Source of the DNA: Haemonchus contortus
Taxonomy: Eukaryota; Nematoda; Chromadorea; Rhabditida; Trichostrongylidae
DNA: 64,000 bases
NCBI GenBank assembly: GCA_000469685.2
Contig: LS997562.1
Location: 1,592,326-1,656,325 of the forward strand
Direction of reading: 5' to 3'
Shown here: piece by piece, positions 13,601 to 24,942 of the stretch
Position numbering within the stretch: the stretch's first letter is position 1
Layout: the number at the start of each line of letters is the position of its first letter
Translations under genes and position numbers: made by a program
Notes under the pieces: model-generated
Databases searched by the model: none
What the model was told of the DNA's origin: nothing
Seen by the model: only the letters and a program-made list of their open reading frames with translations

Positions 13601-16600
13601 TACGTACTCTAAAAAGTGATAACTGAAAGGGACTACCGGATGTCCACAAAATGGGGCCTCCGAATATCAGGGGAATTCAATGTATAAGCCTAAAAACGCA
13701 AGTATTGAACTGTAAATTGATGTTTGGTGTTGATACCTCGTAAGATTCTACTTCTCACCCTCGAACATAAAGAAATATTTATGGCGAACACCCCATGGAA
13801 GTGTTGATCAAACCTTTTTTCATCTAAAGAAGATTAGAGCATTTCAAATACATCAGTATATTTTTGATGTCATTCCACGACCTTTTTCTCTCACATATGG
13901 AACACATGGCCACTGTCCAAGGACTCACTGGCTACAGCCGCACTCGCTCAGCAGCTATATTCCGTAGAAACTTTCGCCTCCTTTATGTTGCGATGCTACG
14001 ACGACCCCGATGGGGCACAAAAATGGTTCGGTATGGCAACTCCGCCCTCAGCCGGAGGGTGGGATTTCCAAGCTCTGAATCTCAACTGCTTCATTCCTAA
14101 ACCGTTATTCAGATGCCAGCATCACATATCTACACTTCGAAAGCCAAAATTCCCTTCCAGATATTCGTCAGCTGCACTGATGCGCTTTTGAACGGCATCT
14201 TTCAGGATAGCCAAAATTATCTCATTTCGACAGCCGGCCGTTGCGTACCGTATTTGAAATTTTCCAACGGTTTGCCAACTATGAGGTCCACACCCAATTA
14301 TAGCTGCCATATCACGCATCGTAAATAAACCTTAGAAAAATTGTTCTGTCTTCCTGGTTTCTTCTGGATATTACAAACAAATTACGTGGGACAAAGTATC
14401 CAATTAGGACGAGAAACGGTGAAATCTGTGGAATCCATCGTGTTTATCAATGACAAGGCCAAATTCTTCACGCAATCACCGCGTTCGCGTTAATTTACGA
14501 GAACGCGATGAATTTCGGATTTTACCTTGCCTTTCCACTCATTTGAGCAATTACAACCCAACCACTACTTTACAAAAAAATATAATAAAATGGTAAAAAA
14601 GTGGAAAAGTTTATGATGCCAAAAAGCCAAAATAGTCAGGTAATAATCAGTATCAGCAAATTCACTACTTTATCGCTAATTAAGCAAGCCACTAACATTC
14701 GCACACATTTCAGCTCGATTCCAGGTCTTGAAGCACCCAGGATCAAACAGGAGCTCGGTCTGTATAACTTTGAGGACCTCAGGCAATGTTCATTTGACTG
14801 CTTTGCCTTCCCAGACAAAAGCTGCACCACCTGAATAAATCCACAGGAATGGAATCGTGGAACGACGTCAGACCTATACGATCTATGGACTGAGCTAGCG
14901 GAAATCGTACTCACGCAGACTCCCGTCCCGACGAGTTTGATGGATCCTCTGATAACAGTTCAAAAATATGAGCATATCTGATGTCTAGATAAGATGGAGG
15001 GAGAGGAGAGAGGAGTTCCGGTTATGCAAGGGATAGACTTCCCGAGAAGGGTGCGTGGAAAGCAGAAGTAGCAATTCGACCTTGTCTGAGGAAGAGGTTT
15101 TCCTGACAGCCTTGTGAGTCTTACTCGGGGCGTTTTACATATGTGATCATATTTGCACGACCATATTAGCAGGTGATCAATGGCTTTAGCAGATAGAGAT
15201 ACAGGCAAGTAGGCTCTGGACCAAAAAGCTGGGAGCTGGTGTGGAAACGCACCCAGGAGATCGAAGAAGAGAAAATCAATACAACGAAAGAATAGAGCTG
15301 AGTTCGACTCAGGATATTATGAGAGGAATTAAGGACATTATTAAATTTTCAAATGATAGACAGTGATGGATGAATACCTAAGTGCTCCAGTGGTCTTGCC
15401 AATGAAACTGAAAGGCTAGCTTCAGTTTCTACTACTTCATTTACTCCATTCAGCTACCAGCTTTGCAGTTTCGAACAACCTTTGCAAATACGGAAATAAG
15501 ATCGAGTATCGTTGATCATTTTTAATTATCTTCCCATCTCTTCACTAACGACGAATCGCCACCATTTATCATCGCCTTGGAGATATTCTTTTCTATTGTC
15601 AGGAAAGTGAACGAACCTAAGCCAGGCTTCAATACTCATTGAAGATCATGTCAACTCAAAGTATAATCAACCAATAAAAACAAAAAAAATTAAACAAGCC
15701 AACCAAAACTTTCGGAAAAAGAAGGGGGACGAGTGATATATTGAAAAATGAATAAATAAAATGCATCAGCTAGTCAGAGCTTCAAATATTTGAGAAACTG
15801 CTTTTACTGAAACTACCCAGGTCGTAAATATGACGTTAAATTAAATTTTTATGCAAATGCAAATTAAACTGTTTAAAGTACACTGGTAACTGTCCAGAGC
15901 TTTTTTTCGGTATAATTATCGATTAGTGCGGAATGAGTATTCAAAATAGTCATTTGAAACATTTTCAACGGGCGAGGAGTGAATTGCATTCTGACTTTTG
16001 CAGCTATGAACTAGAAATAAGAAAATTAGTTGAATTAAAACACTGAAAACTGCCAAGCCGTTCTGCATTATTTCAGGGAGCATGACAACTTCCCTATTTG
16101 AAGAGAGATTGAGATGTATTTTTATTGGATGCTTAAAATTACATAATCACATAACATGATGAAGATATGGCGGCACTTGCTACTAAGACTCTTGGGTCAA
16201 AAAATCCACATATTTACTCGTTTACATTTTTAATTGTTTACTATACATACTAAGTGCAGCACCGAGAACAAAAAAAAAGACCAATCGGGATCAAACAAAA
16301 CAATAATTTCTTATACCTGATATGTTTTGATATATGCTTACACCTTCACTCCTCCTGTGCGATGACGGAACCATTTCAACAAAATTTTAAATAAAGAGAT
16401 TAAGTGTAAACGCGCTTTAAAGTGATGTTTCTCGTTAAGCCATGCAAAAAGCAAAAAATGCAAAACGTTCTTCCGTTGCCGGGAATCGAACCCGGGCCTT
16501 ACGGGTGAGAGCCGTAAATCCTAACCACTAGACCACAACGGACACAACACTCACCGTCGTTCAGCCTCCCAAGTGTTGGCACGAGCCAGCAATTCCCATC

Positions 16601-19600
16601 ACTTGTTATCATACTATCACTCACCGAACATGAGATTGATGCTTATTTCTCCGTGCTTCTCTTGATAGCGAGTGTACAAAGTTATGTACAAGGCGTAAGA
16701 AATGGCGGCAACCTTAATGAATGATTGAATTAATTGAATTACATTGGGCTAGAAGTATAAAAGTAACTAAAAAACTACTTGAGCAAATATGGTTCCACGA
16801 AGTGATGACGAAGATTGTGACACCAGATAGACGCCACCCAAATTTAAGGCAACAAGAAAACCCTAAAAAACGTTCATCAGCAATTGATTTTACATAAAAT
16901 CGATATCAAATATGCAATCAATTTCAAGCCATCAACTTACCTTCAAAAGGGTAAAATTGGAGCCATTTGATGGGAAACAAACCGAAAATACTAGAACAAA
17001 TAAAGATGACGATGATGAGATCAAATTCAAAGCGGAAACCGATGTGAATACCAGAGCCGTTTGATAGGTGAACGTACAAATGAGCCACTAAAAACTTTAC
17101 TCGTTCAATAGTCTCAGCAACAATTTCGCAAGGACTTTTTCAATAATCCTAATAATTTTGAATCGAAATCTTCTCATAAAGCGAATCGATTCATCGAATT
17201 CTCGCATCTTAAGAAGAATAGTCAACCAGGATCTCAACTCTTCAATTTCACCTAATCCAAAGAGTCATACAAGTATCAAAAATTGAAAACATTTTCGACC
17301 GCCAAGTTATCAGTTTGGTACGTTAAATATTTATAACTTGCCTGAACGATTCCAAACGTGTGCAAGCCCAAAGCCGGATTCGAAAGAAAGGGTAAAACTA
17401 ACATAACTATCATAGATTACAGAATTTTAAAACAATTATAGTTAAGTAGAATGCCTTAATTCTAATGAGATTCTTGAAACAGTAGTGTAGCAAGTTACTC
17501 ACCATGGGAGCAAAGAAAAATATCGTGTATTTGATGTTGCGCGGCAGATTTATGGAAAAATTACAGTCGAAAATCGGTGGAGTATAGGGTTGCCGAGCTT
17601 GACGAGCTTCATCTGCTTCAATCGCTGGCATACGACGTATCTGCAAACATCCCTATTTATTTATGGAAACACCTGATAGTTCAATGAACAGAACAATTTT
17701 CCGAATATAAAATAACCACTGGAATTTCGCAGACCTCTCGATGTTCTGCGAATCGAACGCTCCGGGAAACAACTTCCGTTCGATCAATGTCATTTTCTGA
17801 ATCGGATGTCATTGTTTCGAATCCTTCCATAGTCTGAGATTGTAAGATTAAGCGGTGGCCAATGAATATGAAGTGCAAAGCCACTACTCAGTTTTTAGTT
17901 TCATAGCATGCATACTGCTCAAATAGATACATCAAAACAAATTTCGTGCCAGCAGCATTTAAGCTTTGGTAAAACTGAAAGACGACACTGGCAAAACAAC
18001 AATTCACAACTAAACTCTCTTGAAGCACATTACACTCATCAAAAGCTTTATGAATGGTCCCTGGATTGTTAGAGTCTCAGCGTTTCCAATCTAGCTGAGA
18101 ACCAGTGCCTAGCTTTTTGACGCAAGCCATCCCCGAATATTTATTCCTGCTCCAAGTGCCTTAGTAATAATTGAAAATAAATTAATTAATATTGATTTCA
18201 CATTTGGTTACGCTTCCACTGAGCAGGACTTCATGTTTACACAACGGACCGCTAACACAGGGATAATGGGAGTTTAAAATTTACTCTAAAATTTATTGCT
18301 TTTCTTCGCTACATGAAAATCACCGTGAAAAATTGCGTTGTGCTCAAGGGAGTTTTATGTCTGGGATAGCCGCAAGGTGGTTTTTATGGCAACGAAACTG
18401 TCTCGACTGCAAAAAAGGAATCCTAAAATGTAAACATGGGGCACAACGAATTGTCGAATAGCGCTAAACAAAATGAAGAAAAAGAAATGAACGAAAAAAT
18501 TTAAAACCACAAAAACCTCGGGCTCAATGAATGAAAACTGTCCAAGAAAAAGATATATAACAGAAAACAAAGACTTTCCCACAGCCCGCTTACCCGAACA
18601 GCGACTTTTGCTGATGTTGCCACTTTCTTTTCGGAAAAGCACACTCACTCATAAAAAACTCAGAATCAAACTAATTCTTACCAACTCATTCTTACAACAC
18701 AATAAAGTAACTTTTGAAAACGGAAATCATTTACCCTCTTACTGAACAACTGTTCGTTACCGTTTTGCCTGGGAACCTACTCTCTTCTAGGGAGAGCTAA
18801 TTTCCCCGTTGTGCGGGCCTTCATCCTCTTTGTGAACATTCATGCAACAAAACCATGCGAAATTTACACAACATCAATCGCAAATCAGATGGAAGAGTTT
18901 AGAGGGGGAAATAAGGAACAATCACAAACAAATAATGGTTCTAAGCATGCACGAGCAACCAAACTCACCAAGCTATGGGCACCCATATCAATCGACTCGC
19001 AATCGGAGAGCTCATTTTCGAGAACTTTGTACACGTGCTAAAACATTTAGTGAACGAGGACTGCATCAAGCGATGATTTCGTACACACGGTACACTGAAT
19101 TGAACAGACACCGACATACACACTCACGAATTTCGGTTACATTGATATGGGGAAGATCAAGTGCCACTTCGAACCAGAACATTGATAAACAAACAGGATT
19201 ATGGTACTTTCCACCACCAAATCAGACGCGTTCAGGATAAGTTGGAATGTTATTGTACATAACCAAACCACCGAATGATGCAACCCTTCGTAAGTGAGGA
19301 CCGATGAAAATCAACTACAAGCGAGGCTATTTTAAAAGCTGTTACACCCAAGTTTTTGAAGGATGTGTTCAAGTAATGAACAGAGCAGACGAGTCGAGGA
19401 GAAAGACCGACGACTTCAGCAGTAAACAGTTTGAAATGCGATAAACCATGCAGGGTAGCAAGCAAAATTCGTTGGCAGCTAGTTCGATCACGCCCTAGGG
19501 AATGCCGTTCACGAGGCTGACTTCCATTTAAGTTTTAAGGAAGCGCTCCACTACTTTGATACTTAAGTTGCCTTTACCTACCCTACGTTCATGCACCCCA

Positions 19601-20280
19601 GAGATATAAAAGAAAAGTCCTGCATAACCGTTTTACTGAGCTTCTTCGTTCAGAAAAAGCATCATTTTCTCCCGATATATTTCCCACTCATTCAGGAAAT
19701 CTTCAAGGGAAATCCATGAATTATCTAAGTTTTCAAACAATTGTTGGAAAATAGTAGGAGGGACAATGCTTAACAATGGAGACACACAATCTGTAACAAC
19801 TACCAAAGACAACAACGAGACAAAAAAGAAACTCGAAAAGTAGATATGACACACCTGCTCTGGCTTTTCAAACACCAAATATCGCACCATATATACAGTA
19901 AGCATACATGTTTTTACATAAGCGGTGAAAAATGGCCGCTTAAAGTTCTCATCGATGAATATAAACTGGAAAAAGGCACGTTTAATGAAAGCATAAAGAT
20001 TCCAAACAGTTATTTATTATTATTGACAAGCCTTAAGCTGAACTACGGAAGATAAACAGCTCTAGGTTGTAATTACTCTCCAAGATATTAATAAGGGTTA
20101 AATAGCCAAGGAAAACTTCTATCTAACAAAAAGCTAAAAACGCAAAAATGTTGCGATAAAAACACTTACCCGAGTTAGCTCTGAAGAGAGCACCCATAAC
20201 ACATTTACTAGTAACAGAAGAATCATCCCTAATGATCTGCTACTGAGGCATACTCGATCCGCTGAAGAAGCCTCCGGCAT
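1626..20280 (-). CDS. SLC35F5: SLC35F5-like multi-pass transporter, nine exons
   Basis: Exons on the minus strand are 20170-20280, 19855-19965, 17735-17833, 17503-17640, 16941-17087, 16779-16862, 16625-16712, 2469-2600 and 1626-1912. All use GT-AG introns and every phase agrees, giving 1197 nt and 398 residues (human SLC35F5 is 523). Family signatures appear in order: the first membrane helix ending LWVLSSELTR, RPFFTAYVKT, a charged cytosolic loop with SVRFAEHRE, then SALNLISSSSSLF, VCFPSNGSNFTLLK, LNLGGVYLVS, SYALYITLYTRY, MFGTIGV, and GTLLGDYLWL to LSLTLAIPLSFLAD. This is a drug/metabolite transporter superfamily protein of the solute carrier 35F group; the substrate is not settled for the family. 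The start is the first ATG, 4 nt after a TTTTCAG acceptor, as expected for trans-splicing. Intron 7 is 14,024 bp and holds a tRNA and a mariner. Identification rests on recognised family motifs, not a search. Confidence 0.88.
2601..6958 (-). other. Part of intron 7 of the SLC35F5-like gene
   Basis: This 4.4-kb stretch between exon 8 and the mariner remnant shows no domain-bearing frame, no tRNA and no clear inverted repeat. A hydrophobic minus-strand frame near 2894-3106 was examined and does not match the transporter family. Confidence 0.6.
6961..7537 (+). mobile_element. Decayed, internally deleted mariner element
   Basis: The ends are inverted copies (left TTAGGTTGATG, right CATCAACCTTA) that continue into ATTATTGCGGATTTTTTT-type sequence, and TA flanks both sides (6959-6960 and 7538-7539). 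The terminal sequence closely resembles the ends of mariner elements of the cecropia/Hsmar1 type (known TTAGGTTGGTGCAAAA...ATTGCGG). Of the transposase only the C-terminal part is recognisable: SPIDTPMDYHVNRPLENRL, which keeps the catalytic-region D...DYH pattern around 7237-7290, and, after a frameshift, RNFFAFGIRLPGKW...DGGYV near 7364-7436. At 577 bp, against about 1.3 kb for a full mariner, most of the transposase is missing. It lies within intron 7 of the transporter gene. Confidence 0.8.
7540..16470 (-). other. Remainder of intron 7 of the SLC35F5-like gene
   Basis: Nine kilobases of intron with only short, unconvincing frames on both strands. It includes a low-complexity GTAATAATA-type tract near 7897-8030 and an 11-G run at 12380-12390. 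I see no repeat family or RNA gene here. Confidence 0.6.
7897..8030. repeat. Low-complexity TAATA/GTAATAAT-rich tract
   Basis: Imperfect short repeats of TAATA, AGTA and CAGTAGCAT units. They give a chance hydrophobic frame on the minus strand and have no sign of function. Confidence 0.5.
16471..16542 (-). tRNA. tRNA-Glu, anticodon CTC
   Basis: On the minus strand a full cloverleaf of 72 nt can be drawn. The 7-bp acceptor stem is TCCGTTG/CAACGGA with discriminator A. The A box is TGGTCTAGTGG and the B box GGTTCGATTCC. The 5-bp anticodon stem TACGG/CCGTA closes a CTCTCAC loop, reading CTC for glutamate. There is no intron, and the sequence ends without CCA as expected for a eukaryotic gene. 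It sits 82 bp downstream of exon 7 in the large intron, on the same strand as its host, but pol III would transcribe it from its internal boxes. Confidence 0.95.
19633..19854 (-). other. In-frame read-through extension of transporter exon 2
   Basis: If the donor after exon 2 (CAG followed by GTGTGT) is not used, the frame stays open for 73 more codons and ends at TAA (19633-19635). The extension has a hydrophobic stretch followed by an acidic, amphipathic tail. A good internal acceptor (GTTGTTACAG at about 19791) is also present, but its phase does not fit exon 2. It could be a retained-intron isoform or chance. Confidence 0.25.
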
Positions 20281-20300
20281 GTGGCTGAAAAGAGGGCATT
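20281..20300 (-). promoter_or_regulatory. Probable spliced-leader acceptor of the SLC35F5-like mRNA
   Basis: On the minus strand CTCTTTTCAG ends 4 nt before the ATG (the boundary is 20285/20284). In nematodes a pyrimidine-rich TTTCAG right upstream of the start codon usually receives a spliced leader. It could instead be the acceptor of an ordinary 5' intron. Confidence 0.5.
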
Positions 20301-23300
20301 TTCATGCGTGTAATTTAATTCATGTAGACGATATGGTGACGTCGTGAATTTCAAATGAACAGCGTAAACACGAAATAACCACAAATACACTATCAAAAAT
20401 ACGAATTAGTTTCAGATTTTAAAAAGAAAATCAAACGAAAACGAGTGCTCACGGAGCAGATGTAGATATCCAGCGGAAATTCAAAAAAACAAAAGATAGA
20501 ATTAAACCTAACTAATCTACATCATAATGACCAAGACATCTTCTGAAATCTGGAAAACTGATAGGCACAAAGCAGCTTATGGAAAGCCCTTCCATGAGAC
20601 ACAATTGCAATGCATTTATATGAACGGAGAGGCCATTAACAAGCCTCGAAGCCAGAAAATTATCCTGGAAATGGACCAATCTACTGCGTCCGAGGACACC
20701 AATGATAAATGGAAATACTCAATCAAGGATATGAACCACATCCTATGCTTACCATAATTCCATGGTATTCTCGCAGTCACGATCAAACTACCGTAATGAA
20801 ATGGCCAAGAGCCAGGACTGGAGAGGAGGTATGAAAATGTGCTTATTGGTATACCACTCTTGCTCGCTTTCTCTTTCTTTGTTTCCCACTCTCTCGGACC
20901 ACATTAACGCGGACCTCCGTAGTTCTGGGACGCCGTTGGAGGCAAATCAAAACAAACAGAAGTTTGGATAACTGCAATCAACCCCACACTCAGGATCAAC
21001 GGCACTGGGCGACAAAACGTGGATACAGTATATATCAAAATATTACCGTAATCCCACCACTACCAAAAACTAGTACTAAAAAAAACAATTTACGACTACA
21101 GGAGAAATGAGGCAGCGAAGGGATTACGGTAAGAACATGTACGTGCTCTGAATGTTCTTTTCATTATTACTGGAGTAAGAACTGACTCGAATGAATATTC
21201 CTGAAAACTGCAACTGAAATGAAATATGTAAGAAAACCTCCCATGGAGCTGACAATGAATCTGGCAATATAACGACTGTAATAATCAATAAAACTTAAAA
21301 TCTACCACCGATATAATCAACATGAAACACGATCCCTACGCTATAGTGCAGTCAACGACTCAGATCAGATAGCGCGACAAGTGAAAGCCAGTGGGAAAAC
21401 GGATAATCGCAAAGAGGAACCGGAAGATTGGGGTGGAGAATTGAGAACAATGAATCGATAGAAATCAGGAAAAAGCTAATCTGCTCAAGCAATACTTTTT
21501 GTTTACAACGAGAATATATTGTTTATCCATAGATTATGTGCTGGATAAGCCAGGCTTGAAGAAAAAGCCCAAAGATTGGGGGATCAGAAACGTTTCCTGC
21601 TCAATTTATATGGAAATGGCCAAAATGATTCACCTACGTGACTCTTTCTAGGGTATATTTAAGTATTCGGCGAATACTTCGTTCCCAAAGGCTCTCAATG
21701 TCTCCCAAACTACTCAGAAATCGGTTAATCATAGATAATTAAAGAAAAACATCAAGTCTGTTTTAAGGCTCTCCTGCTAGTAGGATTAGCAAAAATGATG
21801 CAGCTCAAAAATGTTTAAAAAATTTAAAAAAAATGTTCTGAACCTATTGTACTCGAGTTAAAAACTGGTAGGCCACGCTATTGCACCCGAGTTAAGAACT
21901 AGGCCTCAGATAAGTTGAAGTCAAACTCAAAATCGTACATAAACGATACTTCAGCTTTGTACCTACCTATTAGACGGCGATCATACATTCCTATTAGACT
22001 CTAAAATCGCTTGTTTGAGAAAAAATTAGTCGATGACTGATCTTTTGGTGGACCACCGCTTATTCAGAGCCAAAACGGTTGATCAAAGCTTCCTAGCGAG
22101 CCCTCCAGGTCTAGGTAAAATATGAGCCTGTGAAAGATAACAGAAATATTGAAACAGGTGACTCATCCAGTCTTTTTTTGTTTGCACACTTGGCGCTTTA
22201 CGAAGCTATCAACACGATGAGTTTTGATAAGAACACCCGAATCAATTCGCGAGAGCTTTCCCGAAATGAAGGAAAAATAAATGGTAAGGAGCTCAATTAG
22301 GACAGTTCGTGGCTGGGCAACAACAATCAATAGAACTTTTTGGAATCTCAAAGGGATACGCTCATCATTAAGCTTTGTTTCTACTGATTAGCATAAGTAA
22401 TTATAATTTTCAAGGAAGGAATATCTAATTCTCAACGGAACAACGTCACTAAATGAGAAAAGCTATCGTTAAGCGAATAAGCAAGTAAATTATTAGGCGT
22501 AAGGTAATTGGTATGTCGATGAGCACTACGACCTACACCTCATAGTCGACGTCATAAATGTGCGCCTTCGCACATTCTCCGTAAAAACCGATTCGAATTG
22601 ACTGTTCTGAGTTTTTCTTTACATGGGGGATCAGATACAATAGATATGGTTTTCTACAAATATTGACAAATTTGCGGGGAATTCATTGTACAGGATGGGA
22701 GACCGGGTGTATGTTTTGAGCACTACACTGTATTTCTCTCAACTGCTGAATCGTTTTGATTCTCTTCTGAGGTTTTAAAGCTGCGACAAATAGGCAGTGA
22801 AGGTATTAGTAAGTGAGAAGTTTAGAAGGTGCATGGGGTTTTGGCCCCCTTCCGTATTCATACCCAAATGAAGTTCAATGAGCGGTTGCTTAGTTTGGTT
22901 GGATTCCGATTCACACTCCGGTACTGGGTGAGATTGGAAGGGTAAAGGTACTAACGTGCACATCAACTGCTGCTTCAGTGTCTTGGCCAAATGCTCACTC
23001 TAGCGCTATTGGAGTTCTGAACGGAACTCGAAGACGGGGCGCATTCAACTTTCGGAAAAGACGGAGGTGAACAAGGGCTGAGACGAGTACCTAGCATGCC
23101 AGCTTGGTGATAGCTATTCGCAACGTGCAATTCGCGGACATCCGGGGGTTCTCTGCTGATCTGTTGATCATTCGTGGGTAGGAAAAGGTGACACTGAAGA
23201 AAAGACGTTTTCTAGGAGAAGTGGGATATTGTTGAGGACACGGGGCGCTCAGAACAGTAAAGTGCCAACTGCTTAGAGCCTTCAAATTCCGAACCCTATG

Positions 23301-24875
23301 TCGTGCAAGAGTTCCGTCAAGTGCTGGAGACGTCAAGAGAATGGAAATAGTGAAGTATAACGTGTTTGACTCACAGTGGGGAGAAAGGGTGGTGGACCAC
23401 GGCTCGTCTTTGATGGTGAGCACTAGAGCACAGAGAACGACTTTACTTTTACTCAGAGAATGTTCTTAGCCAGGAGAATGCAGTTTTCACCTAAGCCTTA
23501 GGATAACAGTAGCCTATTGTAGTGCTATATCTTAAGCCAGGAATATTTTGGCGTCGATTTTTTACATTTCAGTCTTCTCGATTTGATGATGATTTTACAG
23601 AAAAAAATAAATTCGTCAAATCCCAGTAAAACTTGCTTAATCAATACTCAAAAGCCCAGCCTAGTCAAATTGATCCCGGTAAATCTTCCTACATCGTAAT
23701 TATAACGTCTCATTAAAAGTGATATAAAAGAAAATTCAAAAAGGAGTTAATTCAAAACGTATCTATCTTCTTCACCACAATATTATTTAAAAACCACTTG
23801 TGGGATTAAGACCACTGGTGGGATTAAGAGAAAATAAGAACAGAGAACATCCGGAAACTTCTGAAGGGGAGAAGGATTCGAAAGACGTAACGAACAGAAA
23901 TAAGTTAATGCGGCCGCTCTGCTCCAGGAACCAACTCACGCCCTTTCTCAATCTCGATCGGTTTCGATCTACTCTGAGGTCGGAGGGCGGACTGGTAATG
24001 ATTACTTCATAGATAGGCCTACAATGGTGGCAGATCCAAGGGCCTTGACGGCCAGATCAAGGTGAGCCAACGCTGTGCCCCGGTTGAGCGAACTGGTGAG
24101 TTGTTTACTAGTTCAAAAGAATGGTGTTAGATTTGTTGATTGTAAACTAGCGGGCAGGTGTCATTTACTCATTCAAGCTCTGATCAAGATAAGAATACCT
24201 TGACTTACTCAACTTAACTCCGATCCAAGGGAGTTTTTAATCTGAAAAGGATCTTCAGATAATTTTGAGCAACTGCTGAGTTATTTGGCACCTTGCTCGG
24301 AGAAAGTTGAAAAATTGACAGTTCACGAAGCAGTTGAGGTAAAGGAGGACGATCGAAGGCAAAGACCAGTCCTGAAGTGAACTCTGACGTCGTAATCGAC
24401 AGAATCGAGTTTGTTGGTGAAGTGAGAAACCAGCTGTGTGAGTGATTTTAAATTGATTCAACTGTGCCACATCAGCACTGTCGCACACTCACACCGGTAA
24501 ACAACAGATTTACGTCTGTGTGTGTGTTGATTTCAGTGAAATCGGGTAAATAAAGGCATGTTACCCCGATGATTACATGGATAAAGAGAGACCGGGATTA
24601 TAGGATGGGTGGAAGGTAATGGCATGTCGCTGTTACATGTTATTATTATTCTCAACTAGAATTCAAAAAATTATCCTACAGTCTGTGGACTTTGTCGGTG
24701 GCTTCTTCACAGTTCTGCTTGTTACTTGTTTGCTCCTAATTTATTGTTTGTTTACATCACGAACTCTTGGGAATCCTTTCGCTGATCGCCACCTTTGCTA
24801 ATTAAACTTAAACTACGGATAAGTTGAAAAAGAAGGATTCTCCTAAAAAGTCTAATTGGCCTGGGAGTGTACTAA
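20301..24875. other. Intergenic, no gene recognised
   Basis: Frames here are short and lack domains, signal peptides or paired splice sites that I could link. No tRNA or inverted-repeat element was seen. Confidence 0.55.
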
Positions 24876-24942
24876 CCTGGGATTCGATCACGAAACCGTG
24901 CGTAGGTGATAGTGCGCCTCTTGCCACTACACCATATACTCC
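24876..24942 (-). repeat. tRNA-derived SINE, head fragment only
   Basis: The sequence shares the tRNA-like head of the SINE family (a GGATTCGATC-type B box, then AGTGCGCC...TTGCCACTACACCATATAC) and lacks the body. It is diverged from the other copies. Confidence 0.6.

Noticed and set aside
19633..19790. A separate last exon of another gene on the minus strand.
   Set aside because: The frame is continuous with transporter exon 2; on its own acceptor the phase does not match any upstream exon found. Kept only as a possible retained-intron extension.
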